The notes beneath the pieces were generated by a model that worked only from the letters and a program-made list of their open reading frames with translations, was not told the DNA's origin and did no database searches. A stretch of DNA of 64,000 nucleotides from Liolophura sinensis (lineage: Eukaryota; Mollusca; Polyplacophora; Chitonida; Chitonidae): contig NC_088301.1 in NCBI RefSeq assembly GCF_032854445.1, positions 52,937,187 through 53,001,186 on the forward strand, written 5' to 3'. This document shows, in pieces, positions 14,316 to 28,400 of this stretch; position 1 is the stretch's first letter, and the number at the start of each line of letters is the position of its first letter. The position numbers were made by a program, and so were the translations under genes.

Positions 14316-17300
14316 GTAAGTATCAAAATCTTTTCACATTACTTCATTTATTCAGTGGCATTTCATTCCTTGTTTTACACTTACCTCTGGAAAGCATTGT
14401 GATGTGATTGTTTTGCAGAGAATTTCATTAACGAAAGCAAGTATATGAAATACATTGTCTCAGTTTTATTTGGTGATATTTCATTTTTCTACTCAAACGC
14501 TATCTTCAAACCAAAGAAGGTGTTAAGATTTTGAACCATTACCATGTACTATTGAGAAGATGTAATGCATAGATTTGTCTTTGGTTTTTTCTCTTCCAAC
14601 TTCTCTGTCACTGAAAGACAGAACAAGAATCAGACTGCATTACACGAAGTCGATGAAAGAATTGTTTATCAAGTATAATTATGGTCACCTCAGTATACAG
14701 GAAATGGTGTAAGATCGAGACATAAATATTGTAATTAAGGAGTCATTTGTTCTTAATTTTATTTTAGCCTAGACTGCATTTACATATTATATCAGCTTCA
14801 GCAGTAAATTCTGACTTCTGATATATTTTTGAAACTAACCCATGAGACATACTTCAGCCTCCTGATTCAAGAAGCAAATTGTTTTTTTAATTTATATCTT
14901 ACGGCAAGTCATAAAGAATACAATGTATTTGTTTACAATTCAATACATACATTATATAGATGTATATGCACAGGTAAAACTGAACCATGTGTACATTGTA
15001 TGTGTACGTACATGTGTGGTGTATAGATGTACATGTATATCAGTGTGAGCATCTTATCAAAAGGAAGTTAACACTTTAAAAACAAGATCTGCATAGCTTC
15101 TGGTTGTTGAACAAGAGTAAGGATTTGCTGAATGTGAAGCACATCAAAGATCTGTATGAGTGGTTAGCTTATAATGTTAACATGGCCCTCTAGGCTGTGG
15201 GTTTAATGGAAGATATTGGCAGTGTGTGATGTCGGAGTGTGGTAGTCAAAGAAAGATAGCGTAAACAAAACAAAGATTAGTTAGGAATCTGTTCTCTCTG
15301 GAAGAGAAAAATACCCCAACAACAGAGGTACCATATGTCACTTCCACGAGTTTATTTTTGTCGCACATTAGGCTGGTCCAGGAGGGATTGTGTCTCCAAT
15401 TAAATCCACAAACATCATGCCAAGTATAGAAACGGCATGACTACCAGTGTAAACCAACACGATTTCCCCTTTAAATCTCTGCCACATGGTGTGTGTATTC
15501 AGTCAGTAGGCAAAGGTTGAGATGTTGACCTCTTTACATCAATTTCAGTGTTTTTCCATGTTTTCTGAACACTTTAGACCTTTCCCCAGGAGGGATGAAA
15601 ATTTGCTTCAAATGTGGCTTTGAAGAATGGAGATTTTTGCTTTAATGGTAAACAGAACAATGTTTTGTAAAAGTTTCAACTCCTCTCTGAATATGTCACT
15701 ATTTTTTTTTTTACTGAGAAAATTTTATGCTGTGACATTTTGAGAAAGCTGTATCTTAAAATTGTGCCCCCTAAATTTTCAGTAAATAGTTATTTAATAA
15801 AAAGTGCAGGTAGACATGCAAGTTTTTTTTTTGAAGAAGAAAATCTTCATTGACCTTATTTTAAAGATACATTTCAAAAATAACACAAAAAACCCTTAAG
15901 ACACCTGCTTGTACCACATGTAACATGCATGTGTGGATTTGAAAGTTACATTTTAGATGACCAAATTTTTTTTGTTTTGGATAGTTTACATAAGCTATTT
16001 GCATTCAATATACATTTAATTGGAAAAAATTAATAAAAAAAAATCTGTGCTCGAAGGTCTTAGACAATAATTCCTTAATTCATTTATTTGTGAAAATACT
16101 GAACTCTCTAAGGTGAAACAAAAACATGGAATATCAATTGTGTGTGCAGGTATGTGTGATTTTGTACAGCAAACAATGCAAGGTATATGATTACTCAACA
16201 ATACGTTCTATTAAAAGTACATGTACATGTCATTCATACATTGTGATGGAAGTCCCAGTGCTACATTCTTGTGGACCTTTGTTGGAAAGATGCAATCATT
16301 TGTCGCGCAAAACAACGCCAGAAGTGTGATTCATGAACAGGTTAGTATTAATGGATACTTGTTTAATATGTGATATTATACTCTATGGTCAGGGACTAAT
16401 GAGACATGTACAGAAGACATCTTTTGTCAGAACAATAGAATGATATGTGAAATTTTCTGAACAGGTTTGAAATGAATGAAGCTTCAAAGTATTTCTCAGG
16501 GCAAGAAAGTAGAGAAAAGACTGAGCCCTATCTGGGCAAAAAAATTGAAAAATTGGATTCCAAACTGTAAAATTAACATTGTGAGCATGCAAAGAGAAAT
16601 TTTATAAAATGCAACTTAAACTGATAAAATCTGAGAGCCTTACATATGTGAATGAAAGAGATTTGCATGAAAACTAGTTATTAATAAAACTAGTTATTGA
16701 TCATATTATTGCATTGTTGTAATAGTGCAGTGAGATTTAAAAGGTAGCAGTACTTAGAACTAATAACGGTACGTTTCTTGAACACCTTAAAATAACAGTT
16801 CTTTCAGTGCAAGATATGAAGTTGGAACATCATTCATTTGATGAATTACATTTTAAATATGATATTGTTGGTGTTGTTTTGCATTCTATTATTTTCTGGG
16901 GAACTTTGGAGCATCAGTTTGGTGTTGGAATGTGGGTTTATCATTTCATTATTACCATCATTTTTGTGTTCAATTTACTGCAGTGGTAAACTGTTCTTAA
17001 ATTCATGAACTCATACATAAGTTTCACAACATTAAGAGCTGATTGATGAAGTTTCTAACTAATATCTATTCTCTTGGCAACAGGACAGACAAAAAATCAG
17101 TGAAAAAATACATAAAAAACAACTTTTTCTGCAATGCAGTCTCTAAACTAAATGATTTTTTGTGTAAATAAATGAATTATGATTCAAAAATTTTCCAGCA
17201 TGTACTCAGTGCAATGTAAATATTATACATTATATTATATGTTTTCATATGCCAGATTCCTGTTCTTGAGGTTCATATATTTTTGTTGGAGCTGAGTTAA

Positions 17301-20300
17301 ATACATTTAAATCTCACTGTGGAGAGTTAATTGTATATTTTCTCCTTTATATTTCAGATCCCTTGTGGTTATAGTGGACAAAAAAATTTGTTCATTTTGT
17401 TGTTGGAATTGGAAGGTGTGAGAATACCGTGAAAGAACAGAAGGCATGACAACCCACAGTGTGAATTATCTGTACCATATGGAAAATGTGAACACGAACA
17501 GTGCTTCCAGTTTGTATAAATGATCGAAATAAAAAATAAGTGACTAATGTGATTATCCGTCTTGCACTTTGCATGCGTCAAAATGCTTTAATTTCTTCCC
17601 AACGATTGGCAGAGTAAAACTTGTATTTATGGACATTTGTATTCATAATAATTCCTTTAAGCGCAATTCATATGGTGCAGTTCATTCTTCTGACTTGCAG
17701 AAGTTAACACAATCATGGTGGGTGATATGTCATTTGAATTTGGTTACATGTGAACTAAGAAGACATTGCAGTTTACACTTTTCCTCCTAAAAACTTCATC
17801 AGGCGTTATACATTTATTTACTACTGTTGTAAACATTCTGATGAAGTGTGGACTGAAATACTTGTGGAAAAAAAAATGGTATGCAATGTACAGGGAAATC
17901 TGATTTTCATGCTTTTCATATAACGGAGACAAATATTTAGTGCATAACAAGTTTTTTTTTTGGTTTTGCTTTTTATTAGTCAAAAAGACATGTATGTATA
18001 CCCTCAGATCTGTTCTTTAAGGTTTTAACTTATTGTTATTAGTATGACAGTAGATAAACTGAATCCAAGTTTTGTCTGTAGCTTGTAAACTCTGCTCATT
18101 GAACTTATGTACTCTTGAAAAACTGCAGTAATTGGAAGGGCATGTACATGAAAATAAGAAGTGTCAAAATAATTTTCATACAGTCACGACTTGCAATGCA
18201 CTTAAAGACTGTGTCAGAGGTCAAACCAGATGTCTGCTGTATAAACATGTATACTAATATGCTTAACAGGATGTGTGTGTAATGCACTTCAGAATATAGC
18301 TTCTTAATTAGTATGAAAAAGTATGTATACCTGTACATTTGCTCTGGACAACACACTGTTGCACATTATGTTGCCAGTGATATATTCAGCATTGTCATAG
18401 ACAAGGAAGTGTTTCAGCTCTGGTCTCTTGAAACATAGGCAACGTGCCTGTACTTACCTGTATTTTCACCTATACATACATACACAATACATGCATTGAC
18501 CTGCAGATTTTCCACAATAACTTTTGACCTCTGAGGCTCAATAAAGAATTAACTTGGTAAATCTTAAACCATAAGCCATCCACAAACCTGTTGACACAGG
18601 CATAAACCCTGGTAAGAGTGTAAGACACCTGCTGCGTTACCCACATACCTTAATTGCCTGACCAAAAAGGTATAATCTAATTTGGCATGATTTTTTGTTT
18701 GGAGTGTTCAAACTAAAACATGTTCTGACTGTCAAATAATCACCTTTCCACTTCACCTTTAATCGTAGACCATACCTTAGTAAGGTGAGATGTATTTGTA
18801 GCATGTGCTGATAATGTGAAAACTCAAGTAACCTCATACATATGTTTGTATAACACAGCCGGGTAGCCCTGTATAGCATTCCAGCCAGTGTGTAAAGGCC
18901 ATTGGGTCAGGCTAAGGAGAAAATGCCAAAACTATAATTTAACCCTAAAGCATGCTGTTCATATACAGTGGGAGATGTCTCTGACTCTCCCTGAATGGTA
19001 TGTCAACATTTCATTTGGTCAGATCCTTTGCCATCCCAAACAGTTTTAGATTCTCGACATGCAGATATGCCTCTAAAAATGTGAATTAACATGGAAAGGT
19101 ACACGTCATGAGTGTACAGTAAGCATAAAACCCCAAGATGTGTTTCATTAAGGTATCAATTTTTGTATGGCTTGGTAGACATTTGATTGGAAAACATGAA
19201 AACAGTAGTCACATTTAAAAATGTGCCAAGTGTACAAAGGACATGACTGGCTTGAGGTAGTTGAATAACGTGTACTGGCTTTGTTCAATCTTTCTGCATG
19301 AGAATAAGAAATTTGATTTCAGTAGGAATATTTTGACAAGCTTATTCTTCCTACTTTCTACTTTTTTGTTACAAAGCAGCTGATGTTGATTTATCTCCAT
19401 AATCAAATTATTGAGACACAAAAACTTCATTTTGAAGTGAAAAGGTTAAAGAAATAAGGTAGCTAAAGGTCTCCATTCCAACATGTAGTAAGAATTCCTA
19501 GAGGCTCCAGAGACATTCGTGCCAAAATGTTACTTTGGACGTTACAACTATCACAAGCTCAAACTGATGTCATATCACAGAGGGTAAAGATGGTTTGCTC
19601 AAATACATCTCTTGTAGTAATTTAAGTTCCATGTGAAAATAATGTTGTTGTAAATTACACGTGATTGATATACATATATTTATAATGCACATGTAGCCAC
19701 AACCTACATTCATGTGATCTCATTTACAAAATGAGTCCAAAACTTTTTTATTGTTAAATTTAGGTCAGAAGTGGTTGAATCATGCCACTATATAACTTTC
19801 GATTTAAATCCCAACAAATTAAGTGTGGTTCATATTATTCGTAATAGTGTTATTAGTGGCTATGGGACAACCAGCATTGAGGCTTGTTTGAAGTTACATG
19901 ATGTAGGCACAAACATGTATTTGTGATGCGGAAAAGGGTCACATGGTACAGTTCATAAATTAGCTGGTCATTTCCCTTACCAGGAAATTGAATCCAGCTG
20001 TAACACTATGATAGTTTCACATCTTCCGTTTGTAACTGCCTTTACATACATCTCTGCACATGTACATGTAGGTATCAATTTTAACCACAAAAGTCTCGAG
20101 CATTTCTGTATTCATCAGGCTTCTGGTGCAGTTTGCAAACATGCTATGCTTTTATTTCTTTTCTTTTGTTCTGTGTACCCTTGTTTTAAACAAATAGAGT
20201 AAATCAAAAAGGTCAATAAGCTAATCAAGTCAAGATAACTCACTCATGGTTATTTTTTGTACAATGATTAGATCTCCATTTTAGATCAATATAATAAAAT

Positions 20301-22454
20301 TATAGTGTCCATGTCTCACAAAAATCATATTATCCACAAAAATAATGATGTATGTTTTTGTCCAGCCAGATCAGATAGCCACACACATCAGTCAGCAACT
20401 GGAAATTTCTTTGATGTGGCTAATAGTAAACAATATGCCTTTCACTATCCATAGTGGTCATACCAGGGTACCTGAACATAGTTATGCAGGGTGCGCACAG
20501 TACTTAAAAAAAAACAAATACTTGGAAACTCCTTGAAAATCTTAGTTTGTCCCAAACTTAAATATTGTCTGCTGACTGCCGAGTCTGTGTATTGGGAGCT
20601 CGCTCATAATTCTCCCATAATCAGGGCTTCCGCTGGCACTCACCATTGTAGCAAATTTAGAACAATTTTTTGAAATGGCAATAAAATTTGAAAAAAATGC
20701 AAATGTTTTTGGCAACAAATTTATTTACTTAGGAAAAAATACAAACGTTATGAAAAATCTACCATGAGATTTCTGAGGTTTTTAGCAGAATTTCGCAATT
20801 TTTCTCAAGAAAATAATCCACTTACTTTCATTTCGAACGGCCTCATCTCGGCGAAACAACAACACAGTTGTACGAGGATTACTTGACAGAAATCTACAAA
20901 GGGGGTTCAGCATTGTTACTGCCATGAAAAATTTATACTTTTCCACTTAATAAACTATTTTTTTGGATCCGAAGTAAATAAAATGTTTCAGAAAATGTGC
21001 CGTTACATAAATGTGTATGCCGTCTGGTTTTCTCCTGTCAGACCGTGTGACACCAATGTACTGATCATAATGATGCATTTAAATAAACTGAATCCACACA
21101 TCAATTTCGTAACAATTTTTTCTGATAGAGGAAATGACATTTTACTAGGATCGTACATCTAGGTTGAAAAAAGGATTTTGCTGCCAAGCATTGGTCCATT
21201 ATTTTGAAGGCAATTGTTCTAAATGTAACATTTGATAAACTCCAGATATAGCTGGAAGAGACCAACTGATTCTAGCATCTACACCAAGGCAGATAAAAAC
21301 GAATTACAGAAGGAGATCTACAAGAGTCATGGCCTCTTAGGAAGTATGGCTAAAGAAAAATAGTATTTACTACAAAATTTGATGAGTGGCTAAAGTGACT
21401 GGATGAAAAAATACCAACCCAGGGGAAGCCCTGCATAATGATATATAGTGTTCATTTTTTACTGTGCCAAGGCCAGGTCAAAGAATATGTAGCATTACAG
21501 ACATGAAGGGCAGATATTTCTTGCAAAAGCAAGCATACTGTTCAATATACATGCATGCAAATTAAAGCATCTATAATTCAGACTTAAAATATAGCATATT
21601 ATGGTATGTTTAAACTAGACTTGAAAATGACAAAAAAACTCTTGGAAAACTCCTTGAATTTCATTTCATATACCTGTACGAACCCTGTTATGTTATGCTC
21701 ACTGTTTTCCTGTAAATTTGAAATTTGGTATGTACAACCAGAAAAGCAGATTTTTTTGTTTTTTTATCTTTCTTTGGATGGAAGTTTATTAAATAAATAT
21801 CTTTTCTATGCTGCAGTTGAGTCAGAAATCAGAGGAGTATTATTAGAAAAACCATATATAACTCTTCTGGATGATGGCTTGGATCTGTCTGGCTGTCTGC
21901 CCAGTTTGAGGTTAACCAGCTTAAAAAAATCATGGAAACTTGGTAACTTTCAGTGGAGCAGGTTACAAATATCAGTATAATTACCATGAATTGGTGATAA
22001 ATATGGACACAGCTTGTTTGCTTGATAAGTGAAATGCTTGTGCATCCTGGCATAGCTGTTGGAAAGTGAGATGGATATGTTTTATAAGACAGATAATTCA
22101 AGTCTTTCATATTTGTTTGCGACATGGATTGTAGGCACACCATAGAGCTGTTTCTGGTAACACAGCTTTCAATGACAAAATAAAGAAAGAAACATGCCTA
22201 AAACTAATATAATAGTTAAATTTATAACATTGGAGGCTTGCCAGAAAATTTGTTACCCTTGGCAGATGAAACCATTTAAGACAGTTGTTTATCCATTAGT
22301 TATTTGTACTTTTTTTCTTTTTTTATGAACAGATGCAATCTTTTAACATATGTTGGAAATAGTGATCAAGTTTTTTAGTTTAGATGATTATTTGATGTGG
22401 ACATATACTGAAGAGTGTGTTCACATCTGTGACCTACAGATCAAAATGCATACA

Positions 22455-22499
<45 letters not shown>

Positions 22500-25400
22500 C
22501 TTAAAGATAGAATGAGTGGTATAGGTGTGATGTTGCCAGTTAGAATGTGGGTGGGATGCTGGCAGCACCTTGCCAGATACACGCTGCTGGTACTTCCTGC
22601 TGGCTGCAGATATGTTTTTGGGTTAGGAGCCATTTTCCACATCACTAAATAATGGATTTTACACTTGTTTAGACACATGTAATGCTTCCCCCAATTACAT
22701 TTTCCTCAAAACCATTTTCTGGGATAGTTTCTAAATTGTCTGACCCATTTAAATCTCTGTGCTTGGACAGTTATGTTTGAATAATTGATTTGTCACAAAT
22801 TATATCTATTTCTGATGCCTATCCAGCTGGGCCATGTACAAAACATTGAGGTTATAAGGGAAAGTATGGTATCTGTCATGAAATAATGTAGTAGTCACTC
22901 AGGAGTTGCAAGCCTGCAAAGCCAAATTTCTGCCTAATGCAATAAACCAAATGAACAACAAATACCTGTGAGTTCAAGTGAAGTTGACATATTATTTTCC
23001 ACATCACAAATAAACATGGTTTTATACATCAAGTTCAGTCACCATATGATGTTAACATAAGTTATCATGACCATAGCAAGAGGGCAAACTCAACAGTCAT
23101 TTTAAAATAGGAACCATATGACTAAAGGGTTGGTTACTTGAAAAATGAAGAGAACTTGTGTGTGGTTTACTCCTAAACATGCTAAATTTAATATGATTCT
23201 TCACTAATTTAACAGGGTAATTAGTTAAAGATTCCATGAAGTATACTGTAGTTCCAAAACAGTATTAGGACTATAATATCGAAATGTCGTTATTTGCTTT
23301 ACCAAGGAGTTATCTACTCTTAAAGTTTTATTCCTTTAATCTTACCAATTACATGTGTTGAAAAGAATGGTTCTACCATTCTTGATTGAAGCTGGCTAAT
23401 TATGAAAATCTTGCACTTTCCTGTGAACTCAGTATTTTTTGTTTCAGAAAACCAGAAAAGGGAATCTATTTCCTGGTTGAAAACTCCTTCATTGATCCAT
23501 CCTCCAAGTCGATATCAAGGTTCCTAATTTCCCGCAAAGGCCTCAGCAAACAGATGATCGGAGAATATCTGGGCAACCTTCAGAATCCATTTAACCAGGA
23601 GGTCCTAGAGTGAGTACTGTAGCTTTCCACAAAAGTGACTTTATTATTATCCCTAATGCTTTCAAGGTATACACACAGTGTCATTTTTCAAACACCCAAC
23701 ACTGCTCTTCCTGTAGAAAACATTCTCACATATCTGTACATATACATTATTACTCTTCCTTTACACTTAGATTGGGGTTTAATACCAGTACTAAAGTACA
23801 ATGATGTTGTATCTTAACATTCTATGTCCTGATTGTCTTGTCATGTAAAGTGTAATTGGGGTATATAGTATGTTCATTGTTCAAGATGTGGTATTCATTA
23901 GGCCTACTGAGATTAACGTGTAAAAAACCTTATTTATCACAAAACATTGTCTCAGTTTCTGTAATAATTTACATGTCTATCTTTTCCTTCAAAGGCATGA
24001 TTATAACATCTGTCATTTACACAAAGGACTATCTACATGACCTGGATACCTTTGATTAAGGAAAGTCTTACTAATTTGCACCTGGTGACCTAAGGTGACA
24101 AGGCTTGTTCAGGTCACTCAGGTACCGTGTTCAGAGCTGGTACCCAAACAGAAAGAGTTGTAAGGCACAATGGTCAATCTGGTCCATCTGAGAATGTAAC
24201 CATTACCATTCTGGCTGTTACCTTGAAGGCATTGTTTCTTGCCTGACTTCCTGTGTTTGCTGTGTTTGATAGTGACCTGTCACACCATGGCACTCCCTGA
24301 CCCCCCCCCCCCCCCCCCCCCACTTCCTCTGACATGACACTAATGTTCAGAATACTTGATACACTTGAAGACAAACTGCATTCGAATGCAATCTTACTCC
24401 TATGACATGGGGTCTAGGGTATATTTTTACAAGCTCTAATTTCATGGTCTCTGGCAAGATTCATGGTACATTAAATAGAACTTAAGGTGTTTGAAATGCA
24501 CCCCTATCAGTCCTTTCCTGTTCTGACTTGACAGTATGGTAACCTGTTAACCTATGGAACAAGGTGGTTCATGTGGGCAAGTTTCTGTCAGAAAAATCTA
24601 TGTAATTGATATACAAGATATTTAATTTTCTTAGATTTTGTTAAGTTAGATTTGGTGAAACTTAAAAGAGTATTTTCTTACAGTACATTGAACACAATTG
24701 AAATGTTATTGAACTGCCCACGGTTGACCGTGGGATATTTTGTAAGTCCAGTCACCCCATGCCAACATAAGTTATCTATCAAAATATGCCTATAGTATAC
24801 TCAAGAGTGCGTGATTATTTATATTAGGCGATCTTTGCTAATCATTATCTTGCTGTGACGCTATAGCTTATTACTGCATAAGTATTGTAGACCTGATCTC
24901 TGGGACAGGATTAATTGTTTGAACAATTAATGTTTGAATTTCTCTATTAGCTGTTCTGTAACTTTATGAAGCCATACATGTTTATTAGTTTTCTTCAAAT
25001 TTATATTATTATTTCATGTTTTTGACATTATGCGCTTTATAAGGTTATCACAGGCTTTGATATACACAAATTGTAAATTCCGAATTTTTTTTCTACATTT
25101 GTTTGTGATTGCTTCTGTTCTCGTCTCATTTTGTGGGAACAAAAAATACTTATTTTCTTAAGCAAGCTAAAAAAAATCCAGTTTGAAATCTTTGTGAGTT
25201 CATTGTTTAAGGATTCAGGATATTGTCCTGTATTTGTTTTACCTAGCAGCCAAGGAATTTGCTCTCCTGAGACAACAAAATGACTGGTAAACCCTGGTGC
25301 CTGCACATGCTGTTAGGGGACTTGATGGATTAATTCATTACTGAGCCCTTTGCTGTAAGATCCATCACAGCCTTTGATTAACACAGCTCGCACACATCTG

Positions 25401-28400
25401 TCAGTGGCAGGCACAGATAACCTCCAAAGCCCAAATGGCATACTCTGAAAACCCCCCCTTTTTGGAAGCAATTGGAATGGCCTTTTTGGCCACTTGATTA
25501 AGTTGGGTCATCATTACTCCCCAATACCTGTTTTTAAGTACTAAAGAAAAGACGGGCGCAAATCTTTTTCAAATCGATGTTTAGGTAATCTATTTTCCTG
25601 GCAATCTTGTGCTGAGCAAGGTGGATGGTTAACTTAGTAGCACATTTGCCTGTGCCATCGGGCAGCTTGCCTGCTACAGGCTTGGTCACAGTTAAAAAGC
25701 ACTGATCCTATATAATAACAGGATGTGACAGGAAAGCCACATTGAAACTGAACTGTACCCTGTGAACTTCTAAGTGACCTTGGTGGTGTACATGTACCCC
25801 TGTAAGGCCTGCTTTTATGCCTTTGATTTATGCATTGGTATTTTACTAAGGAATTGAGAGAGAATAAATTGTCATATATTAGATGCCATTGTCATATGTA
25901 TTCAGAAACGTTATTTAGAAAGGTTTAATACTCCATGGTATTCTCTTAGGTATTCTTAGCAGATGCAATTGTCATAATCATCACACTTTGTAAAGACCTA
26001 CCTCTTTTAGTTTTGACACTTCACCTGTAGGATATGAAAGACTCTCACATTATTTGTCAGCAGAACCCATTGTTGTGCATTTATAAGAAATTTTTAATTT
26101 TTGTATCAAATATCCTGCTGAAAAAGTTCACTATGCACTCAATGTTATATGAGAGATACTGATTTTTTTGATACATATGTGACTGATATAACCCCTAAGG
26201 TACATGCAACCTGCTCAAACAGAGGATTGTGGGAGATATGGGAGTGTATAAACAGGATTCCGGTTTAGTGACCAGGCCTATAACTGACTGAATGGCTCCT
26301 GGTAAACTGTAGCCACACATCCGATATGTTATCATCTTACCTTATCTCTTCACATTTTCAGGGAAACTAGGATGTCACCTCATTGGTGGGGTGATGAATG
26401 ACCAGTGAACCTAACCTACTCTATTCATTGGTTAGATAATATTTGACCCCTGACCCCAGTCCCAGACAGCCTGTCTTGCTGATGGGCAAGAAATTAAATG
26501 ACCTCTGACATAGCTGATTATGGTTGTAATTGCCATGGACAAGTTGTCTGACTTTATGTCTCTGTATTCTATAGAATTTGAATTAAATCACAAAAAGTGC
26601 AATATGAGAAAACAATTATGTATACCATTCAAGTGTGGGCCAGTTGACCCCTGGCAAATTTGTAGGTTACAGATTGTATGTGTTATACTTTGCTGTAACA
26701 CAAAAGGGATTGCAGTAATGAATTCTGGTGTATATGTTCATCTGCCTAGTGTTTAAACCACAGAGCCAGCTATACACTGAAACTAAAACCTTGATAGAAC
26801 CAGTGTGTTAATTTAATTGATAAAAACATCCCTTAATGTTCAAAGTTTCTTCGTTGTGTTTGAGTATCTCCTGTGTGTGCAGACATCCAAGATGTTCTGC
26901 ATTCCGCAGGGAGCTGTCCTCAATCTCTATTCAAAATAGAAACGTCGGTTTTCGTTAGCAGAGATTCTGCAGAGACAACAGAATCTATTTCCAGCTGCCT
27001 CTTGCTGATGGCAACCATTGGGGACCAAATGCTGAAAGGAAGTGGAATTAGTTGACTAGTCTTTTGGCCCATTGCCCATGGACTTAACTAAGCCACGCCT
27101 GATAAATTTCACTTGCAGTGGCCTTATCTTGTGAGTGAAAACCTATTCAAATAATATGGTTAACATGAGTGATGACATGTATATCTTCATCACAGACAAA
27201 AAAAAAGTGGCTCATGGTGTACTTTGCAAGGCTAAATATTGGCAAATTGCCTGGCAGAAATAATTGAAAACTTATACGGACTCTTGACTGGAGGTGTTCC
27301 ATGCTAGAAGCTCTTCCTGGTGTTGGCAAATATGGAAAGAACATGGGTCTAGTTGCAATTTGCGACCTCTCCCTTTTGGATCAGGTGCCTTTAATTACTT
27401 GGAATTTAGTTCATAATTATCATCTTTAATGGCCGTGATCCATATCCTTGTGTGCCAAGTACAGGAAACATTCGAACCCCTTCCTCCAATACAACCATAC
27501 ACGCACACACACACACAAACACAGATGCAGATCGGTTACATCTTGTACTAGGATCCATCTATAGTTCTCTGTTAAAGGTCAAAAAAAAAAAAAAACCCCA
27601 CTGAAATAAACTATTTATGAAATGAAATAGACCATTAAACACTGTTGAGGAAAATAGTTTGATTTATTATTTTAGAATTTTTCTAACCAACTAAAAAACG
27701 CATTTAAAATGTAGGATTTTATGGTGGTCTGTTGGAAACCCAGAGGGAGACACCACTGCAATATGTTTGGCTTGACACAGGTCCATTTGTTGAATGCATT
27801 CATACATGTAGCTCTAAATGAAGATGCATTTTGAATGATGAAATATAGCAATCTGTGTCAGAAAGGGCACAGTAGTATTCAAAACTTTAAATGCATTTTA
27901 CTAGTTCAAAAAACATTTAAAAAAAATAACTATTTTCCGAACAAGATTCAATGGCATTTCATCAGACAAGTACTCGTGCAAGTTTGTTCTTTGCCTTAAA
28001 GAGGACTTCTCTTAAAATTCTGCAAGTTAACAGTTATTGTGCAAATAATATTTTTACTCTTTGAAATAAAGGTCTTGTGGGTTTGATGTACATATGTCTT
28101 ACTCAGTGGATGTATGTATGAGCTTGTAACGTTCTTATCAGATCATTTTGGACAAGTCTCTATTTACGCCAGTACCCTTTACAAGGTTATCAGTTCCCTA
28201 ATTAGCATACTATATCCATTAGCTTCCAATGGCCACATATAGATTTCACCAATCTGTCAGATTGACTTTCTGGATTTGGATACCAACACCCAGTTCTCTG
28301 CCAACCTAGTTGACTCCCCTTCCCCCCCCCCCCCACAAATTGGCATGGTAGTATGGTGTGAATAAACATAGCCATGTAATGCACAGGCTTTCTCAAACTA

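Larger units (their letters stand above)
14316..23447 (+). other. IQSEC intron 1 (9.1 kb)
   Basis: GTAAGT donor and TTTTTTGTTTCAG acceptor. No coding exon is recognised inside. Contents that can be named are an 812-bp hAT-like element at 20622-21433 and an AT dinucleotide tract at 22458-22499. The rest is unremarkable AT-rich DNA. Confidence 0.85.
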
